This document shows positions 46,422 through 55,120 of a DNA stretch of 64,000 nucleotides, piece by piece. The translations under genes were made by a program, and so were the position numbers. This stretch comes from Photobacterium angustum (GTDB taxonomy: Bacteria > Pseudomonadota > Gammaproteobacteria > Enterobacterales > Vibrionaceae): assembly GCF_002954615.1 (NCBI RefSeq), contig NZ_MSCJ01000001.1, positions 2,542,001-2,606,000 of the forward strand. The letters run 5' to 3'. Under the pieces are notes generated by a model, which was not told the DNA's origin, ran no database searches, and saw only the letters and a list, made by a program, of their open reading frames with translations. The number at the start of each line of letters is the position of its first letter. The stretch's first letter is position 1.

Positions 46422-47405
46422 TTGAGCTGTTTAATTATCATTCCTTGTTTAAACGAAGCTGATCATATTGGTGATCTTTTAACGCATTTTTCTCCATCAT
46501 TAACAGGCAACAGTAAACTGGTTGTGGTTGATGGTGGCAGCCATGACGGCACGCAAGAAATCGTGGAGCGTTGGTCTGAAAAAGATGATCACATTGTATT
46601 GCTTCACAACCCAGATAAGATCCAAAGTGCTGCTATGAACTTAGCGGTGGATCAATTTGGTGATGATTACGAATACTTCATCCGTATTGATGCCCATGGC
46701 CAGTACCCAGATGATTTCATCGCGTCTTTACTCAGTGAAGCAGAAAAACACCAAGCAGATTCTGTTGTCGTCAGTATGTATACCGAGGGTTATACGCCTT
46801 TCCAAGTATCAGCAGCTATTGCGCAAAACTCTAAACTGGGTAATGGTGGCTCACCACACCGCAACACACAAAACGATGGTAAGTGGGTTGAGCATGGTCA
46901 CCATGCATTAATGAAAATATCCGCTTACCGCGCAGTGGGTGGCTATGATGAAACCTTCATCGCCAATGAAGATGCAGAATTAGATAAGCGTTTAACCGAT
47001 GCGGGGTACAAAATTTGGCTAACGGGCCAAACGGACATGACTTATTTCCCTCGTAAAACGCCAGAATCGCTATTTAAGCAATACTACAACTATGGCAAAG
47101 GGCGTGCCGCAAACTGTATTAAACACAATACGATCCCTAAACTACGTCAGTTGATCCCATTATCTGTGGTACCAGTATTACTCATGGCGTTATTGCTTAG
47201 TGAATGGCACTTTATCTTCGCGCTACCAGCTCTATTGTGGATCGCCGCCTGTTTAATCGTCGGCGCGACGGGTAAATCTGAGCAGTTCCCACTCAGTGCT
47301 AAGCTTTCAGGGATCCCTGCAATGATCATGCACTTTGGTTGGTCTCTCGGTTTTTGTGCTGCATTGATCTTCCCTGCATTAAGAAGGAAGCCTGTTCATG
47401 ATTGA
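46422..47405 (+). CDS. exoA: GT2 glycosyltransferase, ExoA-like
   Basis: 327 residues starting at a TTG codon with AAGG seven bases upstream. No ATG gives the full GT-A fold. The N-terminus CLIIIPCLNEADHI and VVDGGSHDGT, the DxD-type RIDAHGQYP and the segments AQNSKLGNGGSPHR, VEHGHHALM, GGYDETFIANEDAELD and QYYNYGKGRA all match my memory of rhizobial ExoA, which adds the first glucose (beta-1,3) to the lipid-linked galactose of succinoglycan. Two to three C-terminal membrane segments follow (about residues 245-320). The same acceptor here is an inference. Confidence 0.85.
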   Translation: MSCLIIIPCLNEADHIGDLLTHFSPSLTGNSKLVVVDGGSHDGTQEIVERWSEKDDHIVLLHNPDKIQSAAMNLAVDQFGDDYEYFIRIDAHGQYPDDFIASLLSEAEKHQADSVVVSMYTEGYTPFQVSAAIAQNSKLGNGGSPHRNTQNDGKWVEHGHHALMKISAYRAVGGYDETFIANEDAELDKRLTDAGYKIWLTGQTDMTYFPRKTPESLFKQYYNYGKGRAANCIKHNTIPKLRQLIPLSVVPVLLMALLLSEWHFIFALPALLWIAACLIVGATGKSEQFPLSAKLSGIPAMIMHFGWSLGFCAALIFPALRRKPVHD

Positions 47406-48330
47406 TGCTAATTTAATTACGATCGGTTTATGTACTTATCATCGCCAAGAAGTCACTGATACTCTTGATAGCTTGACGAAGATCGTGATCCCCGAAGGTA
47501 AGCTAATTCAGATCGTGATTGCAGATAACTCGGTAGATGCTAACTCAAAAGCCTTAATCGAAAGCTATGCCGATCAGTCACCATTAGCGATTCACTACCT
47601 CCATGCGCCAGCTTCTAATATCTCAATTGCACGTAATGCTTGTTTGGAGTGGGCACTCAATTATAGTCAATATTTGATCTTCCTTGATGACGATGAATTT
47701 GTGGTGAAGAACTGGCTCTGCGCCCATCTTGATACCGCACAACGTGAACAAGCGGATGTAGTGATAGGCCCTGTACTTGGTATGTATCCAGAGCAAGCAC
47801 CTGAATGGGTTAAAGCGCTCGACTTACAGTCGGTAAAAGAACCGATCATCTCGCCAAATGGAAAAATTGAAACAGCCAATTCCGGTAACACCTTAATCAA
47901 CCTTGATTTTATTCGACAGCACCCACTGCGCTTTGATTTGGAATACGGTCGCTCTGGTGGTGAAGATTCGATTTTCTTTCGCCAGCTAACGATGCAAGGC
48001 GGCACCATTGCTTTTTCCGAGCAGGCTGAAGCATCAGAGCATGTACCATTAGCGCGCACCGAGTATAACTGGCTGTATCAACGTCGTTTTCGCTGCGGGC
48101 AAACCCACGGTAAGATGTTACTGCTAGATAATCCAAGTACTTTCAACCGCTTAAAGCAGATTTTTCTTGCTGGCGCTAAAGCTGGATTTAGTTATGTCTA
48201 TACGTTGCGCTTTATAAACCAAGAAACCAGCCAAAAGTATTTTTGGAAATTACGTGTTGCACTTCACCTCGGCGTGGTAAGTGGTTTATCAGGTAAACAA
48301 CATCTTACTCAATACGGCAGCAATCACTGA
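47398..48330 (+). CDS. exoM: GT2 glycosyltransferase, ExoM-like
   Basis: 310 residues, overlapping the upstream gene by 8 bases. GT-A motifs are LITIGLCTYHRQEVTDTL at the N-terminus, VIADNSVDANS, NISIARNACLEWAL, and the metal-binding LDDDEF near residues 98-103. A further acidic motif is GGEDSIFF. The series resembles ExoM of succinoglycan synthesis, a beta-1,4-glucosyltransferase. It is cytoplasmic and probably membrane-associated. The donor and linkage in this organism are unknown. Confidence 0.82.
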   Translation: MIDANLITIGLCTYHRQEVTDTLDSLTKIVIPEGKLIQIVIADNSVDANSKALIESYADQSPLAIHYLHAPASNISIARNACLEWALNYSQYLIFLDDDEFVVKNWLCAHLDTAQREQADVVIGPVLGMYPEQAPEWVKALDLQSVKEPIISPNGKIETANSGNTLINLDFIRQHPLRFDLEYGRSGGEDSIFFRQLTMQGGTIAFSEQAEASEHVPLARTEYNWLYQRRFRCGQTHGKMLLLDNPSTFNRLKQIFLAGAKAGFSYVYTLRFINQETSQKYFWKLRVALHLGVVSGLSGKQHLTQYGSNH

Positions 48331-48359
48331 TCTTGTTCGTTTTTATTCGTGGCTAAATT

Positions 48360-49271
48360 ATGAAAAGAGTTCTGCTCACAACCTTAACTACGGGCTCTCG
48401 TATGGCAACATTCTGCCAGTGCATTGAGAGCCTACAGCAGCAAAAGATTAACGACACATTAAGCGTTGATATTTTAGTTGTTGAAAATAATAAAACTCAC
48501 AATCAAGCGGTAGTTGAGGCGATTGCTCGGTATCAGCACGCCCCTTTTACTATCCATCATCAATTGGAAACTACGGCAGGTATCCCTTTCGCACGTAATA
48601 ACGGGTTACGCTTCGGTCAACAGCAAGGGTTTGATTATTTAGCCTTTGTTGACGATGACGCAATCGCAGATCCAAACTGGATCCTCACGCTATTCTCTGC
48701 TCTGCAAGATCACAATGTACAAGTCACTACTGGGCCACAATTTCCGATTTATCCCGACAACACAGAAACCTTGTATACCGCAGCCAAGGTTTACCATGAA
48801 CGTAAACTGACTGATGGTACTACGCTTTCTTGGGCGGCTACCAACAACGTATTACTTGATCTGAACTTCTTTGCGCAAAACCAATTAGTATTTAATAACC
48901 AACTGATTTTTGGTGGTGAAGATAAAGCACTATTTCAACAAGTTAGCCGTCATGATGGCAAGATATTATGGGTACAAAACGCGATAATCAGTGAGTTTAT
49001 TAGTCCAGAACGCCTTAGTCTTAAATGGGCTCTTAAACGCCGTTTTCGCATTGGCGCTACCGAACTTCAGATTGAATCTTGCATTAACTCTCAAGCGAAA
49101 AGTTATGTTCGCTGCCTGTTCAAAGGTTCAGCTTACTTAGCAAAAGGCGCATTACTATTATTGCCTGATGCCATACTACCAAAGCGCAGCATTCTCAATT
49201 CATTAGGCGATCTTGCCCATGGCTGTGGGTTCTTTTACGGCTTATTTGCCAACGTTAAAAGCTACACTTGA
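48360..49271 (+). CDS. GT2 glycosyltransferase, related to the ExoM-like neighbour
   Basis: 303 residues with the same pattern as the previous gene: LVVENNKTHNQAV, AGIPFARNNGLRFG, the metal-binding motif FVDDDAIADPNW, and FGGEDKALFQQV. The shared layout (also KWALKRRFRIGATE against QRRFRCGQTH) suggests an old duplication within the operon. It would add one sugar to the growing repeat unit. Donor and linkage cannot be read. The gap to the upstream gene is 29 bases. Confidence 0.85.
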   Translation: MKRVLLTTLTTGSRMATFCQCIESLQQQKINDTLSVDILVVENNKTHNQAVVEAIARYQHAPFTIHHQLETTAGIPFARNNGLRFGQQQGFDYLAFVDDDAIADPNWILTLFSALQDHNVQVTTGPQFPIYPDNTETLYTAAKVYHERKLTDGTTLSWAATNNVLLDLNFFAQNQLVFNNQLIFGGEDKALFQQVSRHDGKILWVQNAIISEFISPERLSLKWALKRRFRIGATELQIESCINSQAKSYVRCLFKGSAYLAKGALLLLPDAILPKRSILNSLGDLAHGCGFFYGLFANVKSYT

Positions 49272-49296
49272 TCTGACTTATTACGAGATTCTATAG

Positions 49297-50223
49297 ATGG
49301 CAAATCCAATTCAAGTTTCCGTTGTCATGGCGGCATGGAACTCTGCTCAATTTATTACTCAAGCCATTAATTCTGTTTTGCAGCAAACCGACGTTGAGCT
49401 TGAAGTGTTAGTGGTCGATGACGCATCAACCGACAATACCGTCGAAGTTGTCAGCAAACATCCCGACCCTCGGGTCAAAGTGATCACTAGTAAGCAAAAT
49501 GGTGGGCCGGGTGCAGCTCGCAATCTTGGTTTTCAAGCCGCACAAGGTGAATGGATTGCAGTGGTCGATTCTGATGATGCAATGAAACCAGAACGCCTTG
49601 CTACCATGCTAAAAATGGCATCTAGTGATAGCGATATCATTATCGATAACTTCTGTGAGCAAACGCCTGATGGTGTACAAACAGCACCGATTTATAACAG
49701 TGCCGAATTGCCCGTTGGGAACTTCAACCTTGCCCATCTCATTGCAACTAATCTAATGTTCAGTGATGTGCATTCAACAGGCTACGTAAAACCGCTGTTT
49801 CGCAATGCTTTTATCAAACAACATCAAGTGCGATATTGGCCAGAAGTGAAGATTGGCGAAGATTATTATTTCTTGGCTAATTGCCTCGCTTTTGGTGCAA
49901 AAGCGCAAGTTATTGATTACTGCGGTTATATTTACACCATTCGTGAAGGGTCAATTTCTCGCGTTATTAATATCGAACATATCGATACCTTACTAAAATA
50001 TGACACCCAATTAATCAATCGCTTTAACTTTGATGGCGACGCAACAAAAGCTCAGCGTTATCGCACTAAAAATATGTATACGGCACGTAAATATTTACAG
50101 ATCGTTGCCAAATTAAAAAACAAAGATCTGTCAGCGTTTATCGACATGATTAAATATCCACACTCAGCATTATTATTATCGCTACCAGTGAAAAAGCGTC
50201 TCAACAGAGTACTTAATAAATAG
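49297..50223 (+). CDS. exoO: GT2 glycosyltransferase, ExoO-like
   Basis: 308 residues with a textbook GT2 start (VSVVMAAWNSAQFITQAI, VVDDASTDNTVEVV, GPGAARNLGFQAAQGEW) and the DxD motif VDSDDAM near residues 91-97. The segment KIGEDYYFLANCLAFGAKA lies in the acceptor half. It resembles ExoO, a beta-1,6-glucosyltransferase of succinoglycan synthesis. It is the last glycosyltransferase in the operon, 9 bases before the GH16 gene. Specificity is inferred by family resemblance only. Confidence 0.82.
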   Translation: MANPIQVSVVMAAWNSAQFITQAINSVLQQTDVELEVLVVDDASTDNTVEVVSKHPDPRVKVITSKQNGGPGAARNLGFQAAQGEWIAVVDSDDAMKPERLATMLKMASSDSDIIIDNFCEQTPDGVQTAPIYNSAELPVGNFNLAHLIATNLMFSDVHSTGYVKPLFRNAFIKQHQVRYWPEVKIGEDYYFLANCLAFGAKAQVIDYCGYIYTIREGSISRVINIEHIDTLLKYDTQLINRFNFDGDATKAQRYRTKNMYTARKYLQIVAKLKNKDLSAFIDMIKYPHSALLLSLPVKKRLNRVLNK

Positions 50224-50231
50224 GTTTTGTC

Positions 50232-51080
50232 ATGAAAAAAACACTTCTCGCTAGCGCATTACTTTTATTTTCTGGCTATAGCTTTGCCGCGCAATACGCC
50301 ACTTCATCTCACGTTGTCGATAAACAACACAAACGTTTAATTTGGGCGGATGAGTTCAATTCAGGTACACGTCCGAACCCTAAAGATTGGACATACGAAA
50401 CAAAGTTTGTTCGTAACCAAGAAGATCAGTACTACACCACCAGCAGTAAAAACTCGCGTATTGAAAATGGAAACTTGGTGATTGAAGCGCTGAAAGAAAC
50501 CGTACCAAATGCTGATTATGATCCCAACGGCACACAGTGGCACCAACAACGTAAAGATGCTTATTACACCTCGGCCAGTTTAACGACTGCGGGGAAACAT
50601 TCTTGGGTACATAAACGCGTTGAAGTACGAGCGAAATTACCACAAGGGCGTGGTACATGGCCTGCGATTTGGTTGCTAGGTGATAATATTTCAACCGTAG
50701 GTTGGCCTGCATGTGGTGAAATAGACATCATGGAATATGTTGGCTACAACCCTCATTTTGCCTATTCCACCACTCATAAATCTGATCGTAACCAAACCTT
50801 AGGCAACTCTATTCCCGGTGTTATTCAAGACAACAAGTTAGAAGATGGTTTCCATACCTATGCTACCGAGTGGGATGACAATGAAGTTCGCTTCTACTTC
50901 GACGGTAAGCTTTATCATACCCAGCAGCGTAACGGTGAAGATTGGCCATTTGATAAGCCAATGTACTTGATATTAAACCTCGCTATCGGTGGTGGCTGGG
51001 GAGGACAGCAAGGGATTGATGACTCTATTTTCCCACAGAAATTTTTAATCGATTATGTTCGTGTCTACGATCTGAAATAA
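50232..51080 (+). CDS. Secreted glycoside hydrolase family 16 (ExoK-like beta-glucanase)
   Basis: 282 residues with a signal peptide (residues 1-19/20, ending SFAA). The GH16 catalytic motif EIDIME is at residues 163-168 (nucleophile Glu163, Asp165, acid/base Glu168), preceded by RGTWPAIWLLG and followed by a carboxy-terminal IDYVRVYDL strand. GH16 enzymes cleave beta-1,3 or beta-1,3-1,4 glucans. ExoK in the succinoglycan cluster trims the nascent polymer. As the last gene of the operon it probably shortens or releases the exopolysaccharide made by it, an inference from context. Confidence 0.93.
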   Translation: MKKTLLASALLLFSGYSFAAQYATSSHVVDKQHKRLIWADEFNSGTRPNPKDWTYETKFVRNQEDQYYTTSSKNSRIENGNLVIEALKETVPNADYDPNGTQWHQQRKDAYYTSASLTTAGKHSWVHKRVEVRAKLPQGRGTWPAIWLLGDNISTVGWPACGEIDIMEYVGYNPHFAYSTTHKSDRNQTLGNSIPGVIQDNKLEDGFHTYATEWDDNEVRFYFDGKLYHTQQRNGEDWPFDKPMYLILNLAIGGGWGGQQGIDDSIFPQKFLIDYVRVYDLK

Positions 51081-51153
51081 CAAGCTTTAAAGTCACAAAT
51101 AATGAAGCCTTTCGCATTTCAAAAGAAAGGTGCTCTATTTACTGATATATGCA

Positions 51154-51182
51154 TTAAGTCTCTAATAATATAGCAGTATAAA
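51154..51182 (+). promoter_or_regulatory. galU: Possible galU promoter
   Basis: TTAAGT and TATAAA (51177-51182) are spaced by 17 bases, 35 bases ahead of the galU ATG. The -35 is poor. No strong terminator precedes it (only CCTTTC/GAAAGG), so galU may also be reached from the EPS operon. Confidence 0.3.
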
Positions 51183-51216
51183 ACGTGATAACTCTATATA
51201 CATACTAGGATGTACC

Positions 51217-52089
51217 ATGATAAAAAAATGTCTCTTTCCTGCCGCTGGTTACGGCACGCGCTTTTTACCCGCAACCAAATCAATGCCAAAAGAAATGATG
51301 CCAGTGGTTAACAAACCATTAATTGAATATGGCGTAGATGAAGCAATCCAAGCAGGCATGAACCGTATTTGTATTGTAACGGGTCGTGGTAAAAACACCT
51401 TGATGGATCACTTCGACAAGAACTATGAGTTAGAGCATCAAATCAGTGGTACTAACAAAGAAGAGCTATTGGTTGATATTCGCGACATTATTGATTCAGC
51501 GTATTTCACTTACATTCGTCAGCGTGAAATGAAAGGCTTAGGTCATGCAATCCTAACAGGGCGTGAGCTTGTGGGTAACGAACCTTTTGCTGTAGTACTT
51601 GCCGATGATCTTTGTGTAACCAATGAAGAACAACAAGGCGTACTCGCGCAAATGGCTGAGCTTTATAAGCAATTTCGCTGCTCCATTGTTGCGGTTGAAG
51701 AAGTGCCAGAAGAAGAGACACATAAGTACGGCGTGATTTCAGGTCAAATGCTACGTGACGATCTATTCCGTGTTGATAATATGGTAGAAAAACCAGAGCC
51801 CGGTACTGCGCCAAGTAATTTAGCAATTATTGGTCGCTACATTCTTACGCCTGACATCTTTGACATTATTGAACAAACAGAGCCCGGTAAAGGTGGCGAA
51901 ATCCAAATTACCGATGCCCTAATGCAACAAGCACAAACAGGCTGTGTATTAGCATATAAGTTTAAAGGTAAACGTTTTGACTGTGGTAGCGTTGAAGGCT
52001 ATATCGATGCAACTAACTATTGTTTTGAACATGTTTACAAAAAAGGTAAACATAAAGAGCTAGCCAAACAGCAAACTGGCAAGAAATAA
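51217..52089 (+). CDS. galU: UTP-glucose-1-phosphate uridylyltransferase
   Basis: 290 residues. The nucleotidyltransferase motif is FPAAGYGTRFLPATKSMPKE at residues 7-26, followed by AVVLADDLC near residues 125-133 and VEKPEPG around residue 190. It converts glucose-1-phosphate and UTP to UDP-glucose, a donor for LPS, exopolysaccharide and osmoregulated glucans. It is core in Vibrio between uvrA and ssb. Here it directly follows the EPS operon and could feed it, much as ExoN does for succinoglycan. It is closed by a strong terminator. Confidence 0.97.
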   Translation: MIKKCLFPAAGYGTRFLPATKSMPKEMMPVVNKPLIEYGVDEAIQAGMNRICIVTGRGKNTLMDHFDKNYELEHQISGTNKEELLVDIRDIIDSAYFTYIRQREMKGLGHAILTGRELVGNEPFAVVLADDLCVTNEEQQGVLAQMAELYKQFRCSIVAVEEVPEEETHKYGVISGQMLRDDLFRVDNMVEKPEPGTAPSNLAIIGRYILTPDIFDIIEQTEPGKGGEIQITDALMQQAQTGCVLAYKFKGKRFDCGSVEGYIDATNYCFEHVYKKGKHKELAKQQTGKK

Positions 52090-52095
52090 ACACAC

Positions 52096-52122
52096 AATCC
52101 CGCTTAACCGCGGGATTTTTTT
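52096..52122 (+). terminator. Terminator after galU
   Basis: Stem AATCCCGC/GCGGGATT with a 6-base loop and a run of seven T. Confidence 0.92.
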
Positions 52123-52130
52123 ATCCGTTT

Positions 52131-52150
52131 TACTGTGTTTTTACTCAGTA
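52131..52150 (+). promoter_or_regulatory. uvrA: LexA (SOS) box upstream of uvrA
   Basis: TACTG and CAGTA are exact inverted repeats in the form CTGT-N8-TCAG. The consensus is CTGT-N8-ACAG, and as I recall the E. coli uvrA box also ends TCAG. It is 68 bases before the uvrA ATG, so uvrA is probably SOS-induced. Confidence 0.75.
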
Positions 52151-52217
52151 TTTTTTGCTCATTATGATCCGCTGTGAAATACTAGTCGTTAAATAAAATA
52201 AAAGAATCATCACTGAT

Positions 52218-55043
52218 ATGGATAACATCGAAGTCAGGGGTGCTCGCACCCATAACCTTAAAAATATTAATCTAACGATCCCCCGCGATAAGCTCATCGT
52301 TATCACAGGGTTATCAGGTTCGGGGAAATCCTCTCTGGCTTTTGATACCTTATATGCGGAAGGCCAACGTCGTTATGTTGAATCTCTTTCTGCCTACGCG
52401 CGTCAGTTTTTATCCTTAATGGAAAAGCCTGATGTCGATCATATTGAAGGGCTTTCACCTGCTATCTCTATCGAGCAGAAATCGACCTCGCACAACCCAC
52501 GCTCAACCGTTGGTACGATTACCGAAATTTACGACTATCTACGTTTATTGTACGCGCGTGTCGGTGAGCCTCGCTGTCCAACTCATGACATTACTCTTGC
52601 GGCGCAAACTGTGAGCCAGATGGTCGATCAAGTCTTAGCCATGCCAGAAGGCAGTAAGCTAATGCTACTGGCACCTATCATTAAAGAGCGTAAAGGTGAG
52701 CACGTTAAAACGCTGGCGAACTTAGCCGCTCAAGGTTATATCCGTGCCCGCATTGATGGTGAAGTTTGCGATCTTTCCGATCCACCAACATTGGAGCTTC
52801 ACAAAAAGCACACTATTGAAGTGGTCGTTGATCGCTTCAAAGTTCGTGACGATCTACAGATCCGCTTAGCCGAATCGTTTGAAACCGCTTTAGAGCTATC
52901 AGGCGGTAATGTAGTGATAGCACCGATGTCTGGTGAAGAAGGTGAAGAGCAGGTATTTTCTGCCAATTTTGCCTGTCCACACTGTGGTTATAGTATGCAA
53001 GAGCTTGAACCACGCCTGTTCTCGTTTAACAACCCAGCCGGTGCGTGTGGTACTTGTGATGGGCTTGGTGTTCAGCAGTACTTCGATCCCGAACGGGTGA
53101 TTCAAAATGGCGAATTAAGTTTATCTGGCGGCGCTATACGCGGTTGGGATAAACGTAATTTTTATTATTTCCAAATGCTTAAATCACTTTCTGAGCATTA
53201 TAAATTTGATGTTGAAGCGCCCTTTGATTCGCTATCGAAGAAAATCAAAGAAGTCATTTTAAACGGTTCTGGCAATACAGAGATCGAGTTTAAATACATC
53301 AACGATCGTGGTGACATTACCGTAAGACGCCATCCATTTGAGGGGATCCTCAATAATATGGAACGTCGTTACCGTGAAACCGAATCAAACTCGGTACGTG
53401 AAGAGCTAGCTAAATTTGTTTCGACTAAGCCATGTTCAAGCTGTCATGGTTCACGATTACGTCAAGAGGCACGTCATGTGTTTATTGGTGAGACTAACTT
53501 GCCACAAATCTGTGAAATGAGCATTAGTGGCGCGCACCAATTCTTTGATGAGTTAGCTTTAACGGGGCAACGGGCACAAATTGCAGAAAAGATCTTAAAA
53601 GAGATCAACGAGCGTTTAAGTTTCTTAATCAATGTTGGCTTAAACTACCTGAGCCTATCTCGAAGTGCAGATACTTTATCTGGCGGTGAAGCACAACGTA
53701 TTCGTCTTGCCAGCCAAATTGGTGCGGGGCTTGTGGGCGTGATGTACGTTTTAGATGAGCCTTCCATTGGTCTCCACCAGCGTGATAACGAACGACTACT
53801 CAAAACCTTAATTCACCTTCGTGATTTAGGAAATACCGTGATTGTGGTGGAACACGACGAAGATGCCATTCGTGCAGCCGATTATGTGATTGATATTGGT
53901 CCTGGCGCAGGTGTTCACGGTGGTAATATTATTGCGCAAGGTGGCGTTAAAGATATCTTAAAATCAAAAGAATCGTTAACAGGACAATACCTCAGTGGGA
54001 AAAAAGCAATTGAAATCCCCGCTGAGCGAACACCGTTTGATCCCGAAAAAACGGTTAAACTACTGGGCGCTACGGGTAACAACCTAAAAGATGTCAATGT
54101 TGAGATTCCAGTTGGTTTATTTACTTGTATTACCGGTGTTTCTGGCTCAGGTAAATCAACGCTTATTAACGATACCTTCTTTGAAATTGCTCATCACAAA
54201 TTAAATGGTGCAACGACAGGCACACCAGCGCCGTATCGTGAGATCCAAGATCTAGAACATTTCGATAAGGTTATCGACATTAACCAAAGCCCGATTGGTC
54301 GTACTCCGCGTTCAAATCCTGCCACTTATACAGGTATTTTCACCCCGATTCGTGAGCTTTTTTCAGGCACTCAAGAAGCCCGTTCCCGTGGTTATAAACC
54401 AGGACGTTTTAGCTTTAACGTTCGTGGTGGTCGCTGTGAAGCATGCCAAGGTGATGGTGTTATTAAAGTTGAAATGCACTTCTTACCAGATGTCTATGTA
54501 CCTTGTGATGCCTGTAAAGGTAAGCGTTATAACCGTGAAACCTTAGAGATCCGCTATAAGGGTAAAACCATTGATGAAGTGTTAGAGCTCACGGTTGAAG
54601 ATGCACGAGAATTCTTTGATCCGGTTCCCGCTATTGCAAGAAAGTTACAAACCTTAATGGATGTTGGTTTATCGTATATTCGTTTAGGTCAAGCGGCGAC
54701 AACCTTATCAGGCGGTGAAGCACAACGTGTTAAACTAGCAAAAGAGTTATCGAAACGCGATACCGGAAAGACACTTTATATTCTGGATGAACCAACAACC
54801 GGATTACACTTCCACGATATTCAGCAGCTATTAACAGTACTGCATAAATTGCGTGATAAAGGTAATACCATTGTGGTGATCGAACATAACTTAGATGTAA
54901 TAAAAACCGCAGATTGGATCATCGATCTTGGTCCTGAAGGCGGTAGCGGTGGTGGTGAAATCATTGCAACAGGAACACCTGAAGATGTAGCGAAAGTGAA
55001 AGGCTCACATACAGCAAGGTTCCTTAAACCGCTGCTAGGTTAG
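52218..55043 (+). CDS. uvrA: UvrABC excinuclease subunit A
   Basis: 941 residues, normal UvrA length. There are two ABC ATPase modules, with Walker A at residues 31-38 (GLSGSGKSS) and near residue 640 (GVSGSGKST), and ABC signatures [15 protein letters not shown] and [16 protein letters not shown]. Zinc fingers are CPHCG ... CGTCDG (first module) and CEACQGDG ... CDACKG (near residues 740-770). UvrA dimers scan DNA for lesions and load UvrB. It has its own LexA box and terminator. Confidence 0.98.
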   Translation: MDNIEVRGARTHNLKNINLTIPRDKLIVITGLSGSGKSSLAFDTLYAEGQRRYVESLSAYARQFLSLMEKPDVDHIEGLSPAISIEQKSTSHNPRSTVGTITEIYDYLRLLYARVGEPRCPTHDITLAAQTVSQMVDQVLAMPEGSKLMLLAPIIKERKGEHVKTLANLAAQGYIRARIDGEVCDLSDPPTLELHKKHTIEVVVDRFKVRDDLQIRLAESFETALELSGGNVVIAPMSGEEGEEQVFSANFACPHCGYSMQELEPRLFSFNNPAGACGTCDGLGVQQYFDPERVIQNGELSLSGGAIRGWDKRNFYYFQMLKSLSEHYKFDVEAPFDSLSKKIKEVILNGSGNTEIEFKYINDRGDITVRRHPFEGILNNMERRYRETESNSVREELAKFVSTKPCSSCHGSRLRQEARHVFIGETNLPQICEMSISGAHQFFDELALTGQRAQIAEKILKEINERLSFLINVGLNYLSLSRSADTLSGGEAQRIRLASQIGAGLVGVMYVLDEPSIGLHQRDNERLLKTLIHLRDLGNTVIVVEHDEDAIRAADYVIDIGPGAGVHGGNIIAQGGVKDILKSKESLTGQYLSGKKAIEIPAERTPFDPEKTVKLLGATGNNLKDVNVEIPVGLFTCITGVSGSGKSTLINDTFFEIAHHKLNGATTGTPAPYREIQDLEHFDKVIDINQSPIGRTPRSNPATYTGIFTPIRELFSGTQEARSRGYKPGRFSFNVRGGRCEACQGDGVIKVEMHFLPDVYVPCDACKGKRYNRETLEIRYKGKTIDEVLELTVEDAREFFDPVPAIARKLQTLMDVGLSYIRLGQAATTLSGGEAQRVKLAKELSKRDTGKTLYILDEPTTGLHFHDIQQLLTVLHKLRDKGNTIVVIEHNLDVIKTADWIIDLGPEGGSGGGEIIATGTPEDVAKVKGSHTARFLKPLLG

Positions 55044-55069
55044 AATATGAAAACACGCTAATATATGAT

Positions 55070-55095
55070 AACAGGCTGATTTTATTCAGCCTGTT
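55070..55095 (+). terminator. uvrA: Hairpin after uvrA
   Basis: A 10-bp perfect stem AACAGGCTGA/TCAGCCTGTT with a 6-base loop. The following T-run is interrupted (TGTTTGCTT), so its strength is uncertain. Confidence 0.65.
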
Positions 55096-55120
55096 TGCTT
55101 ATTCATACTCAGGAACAACC

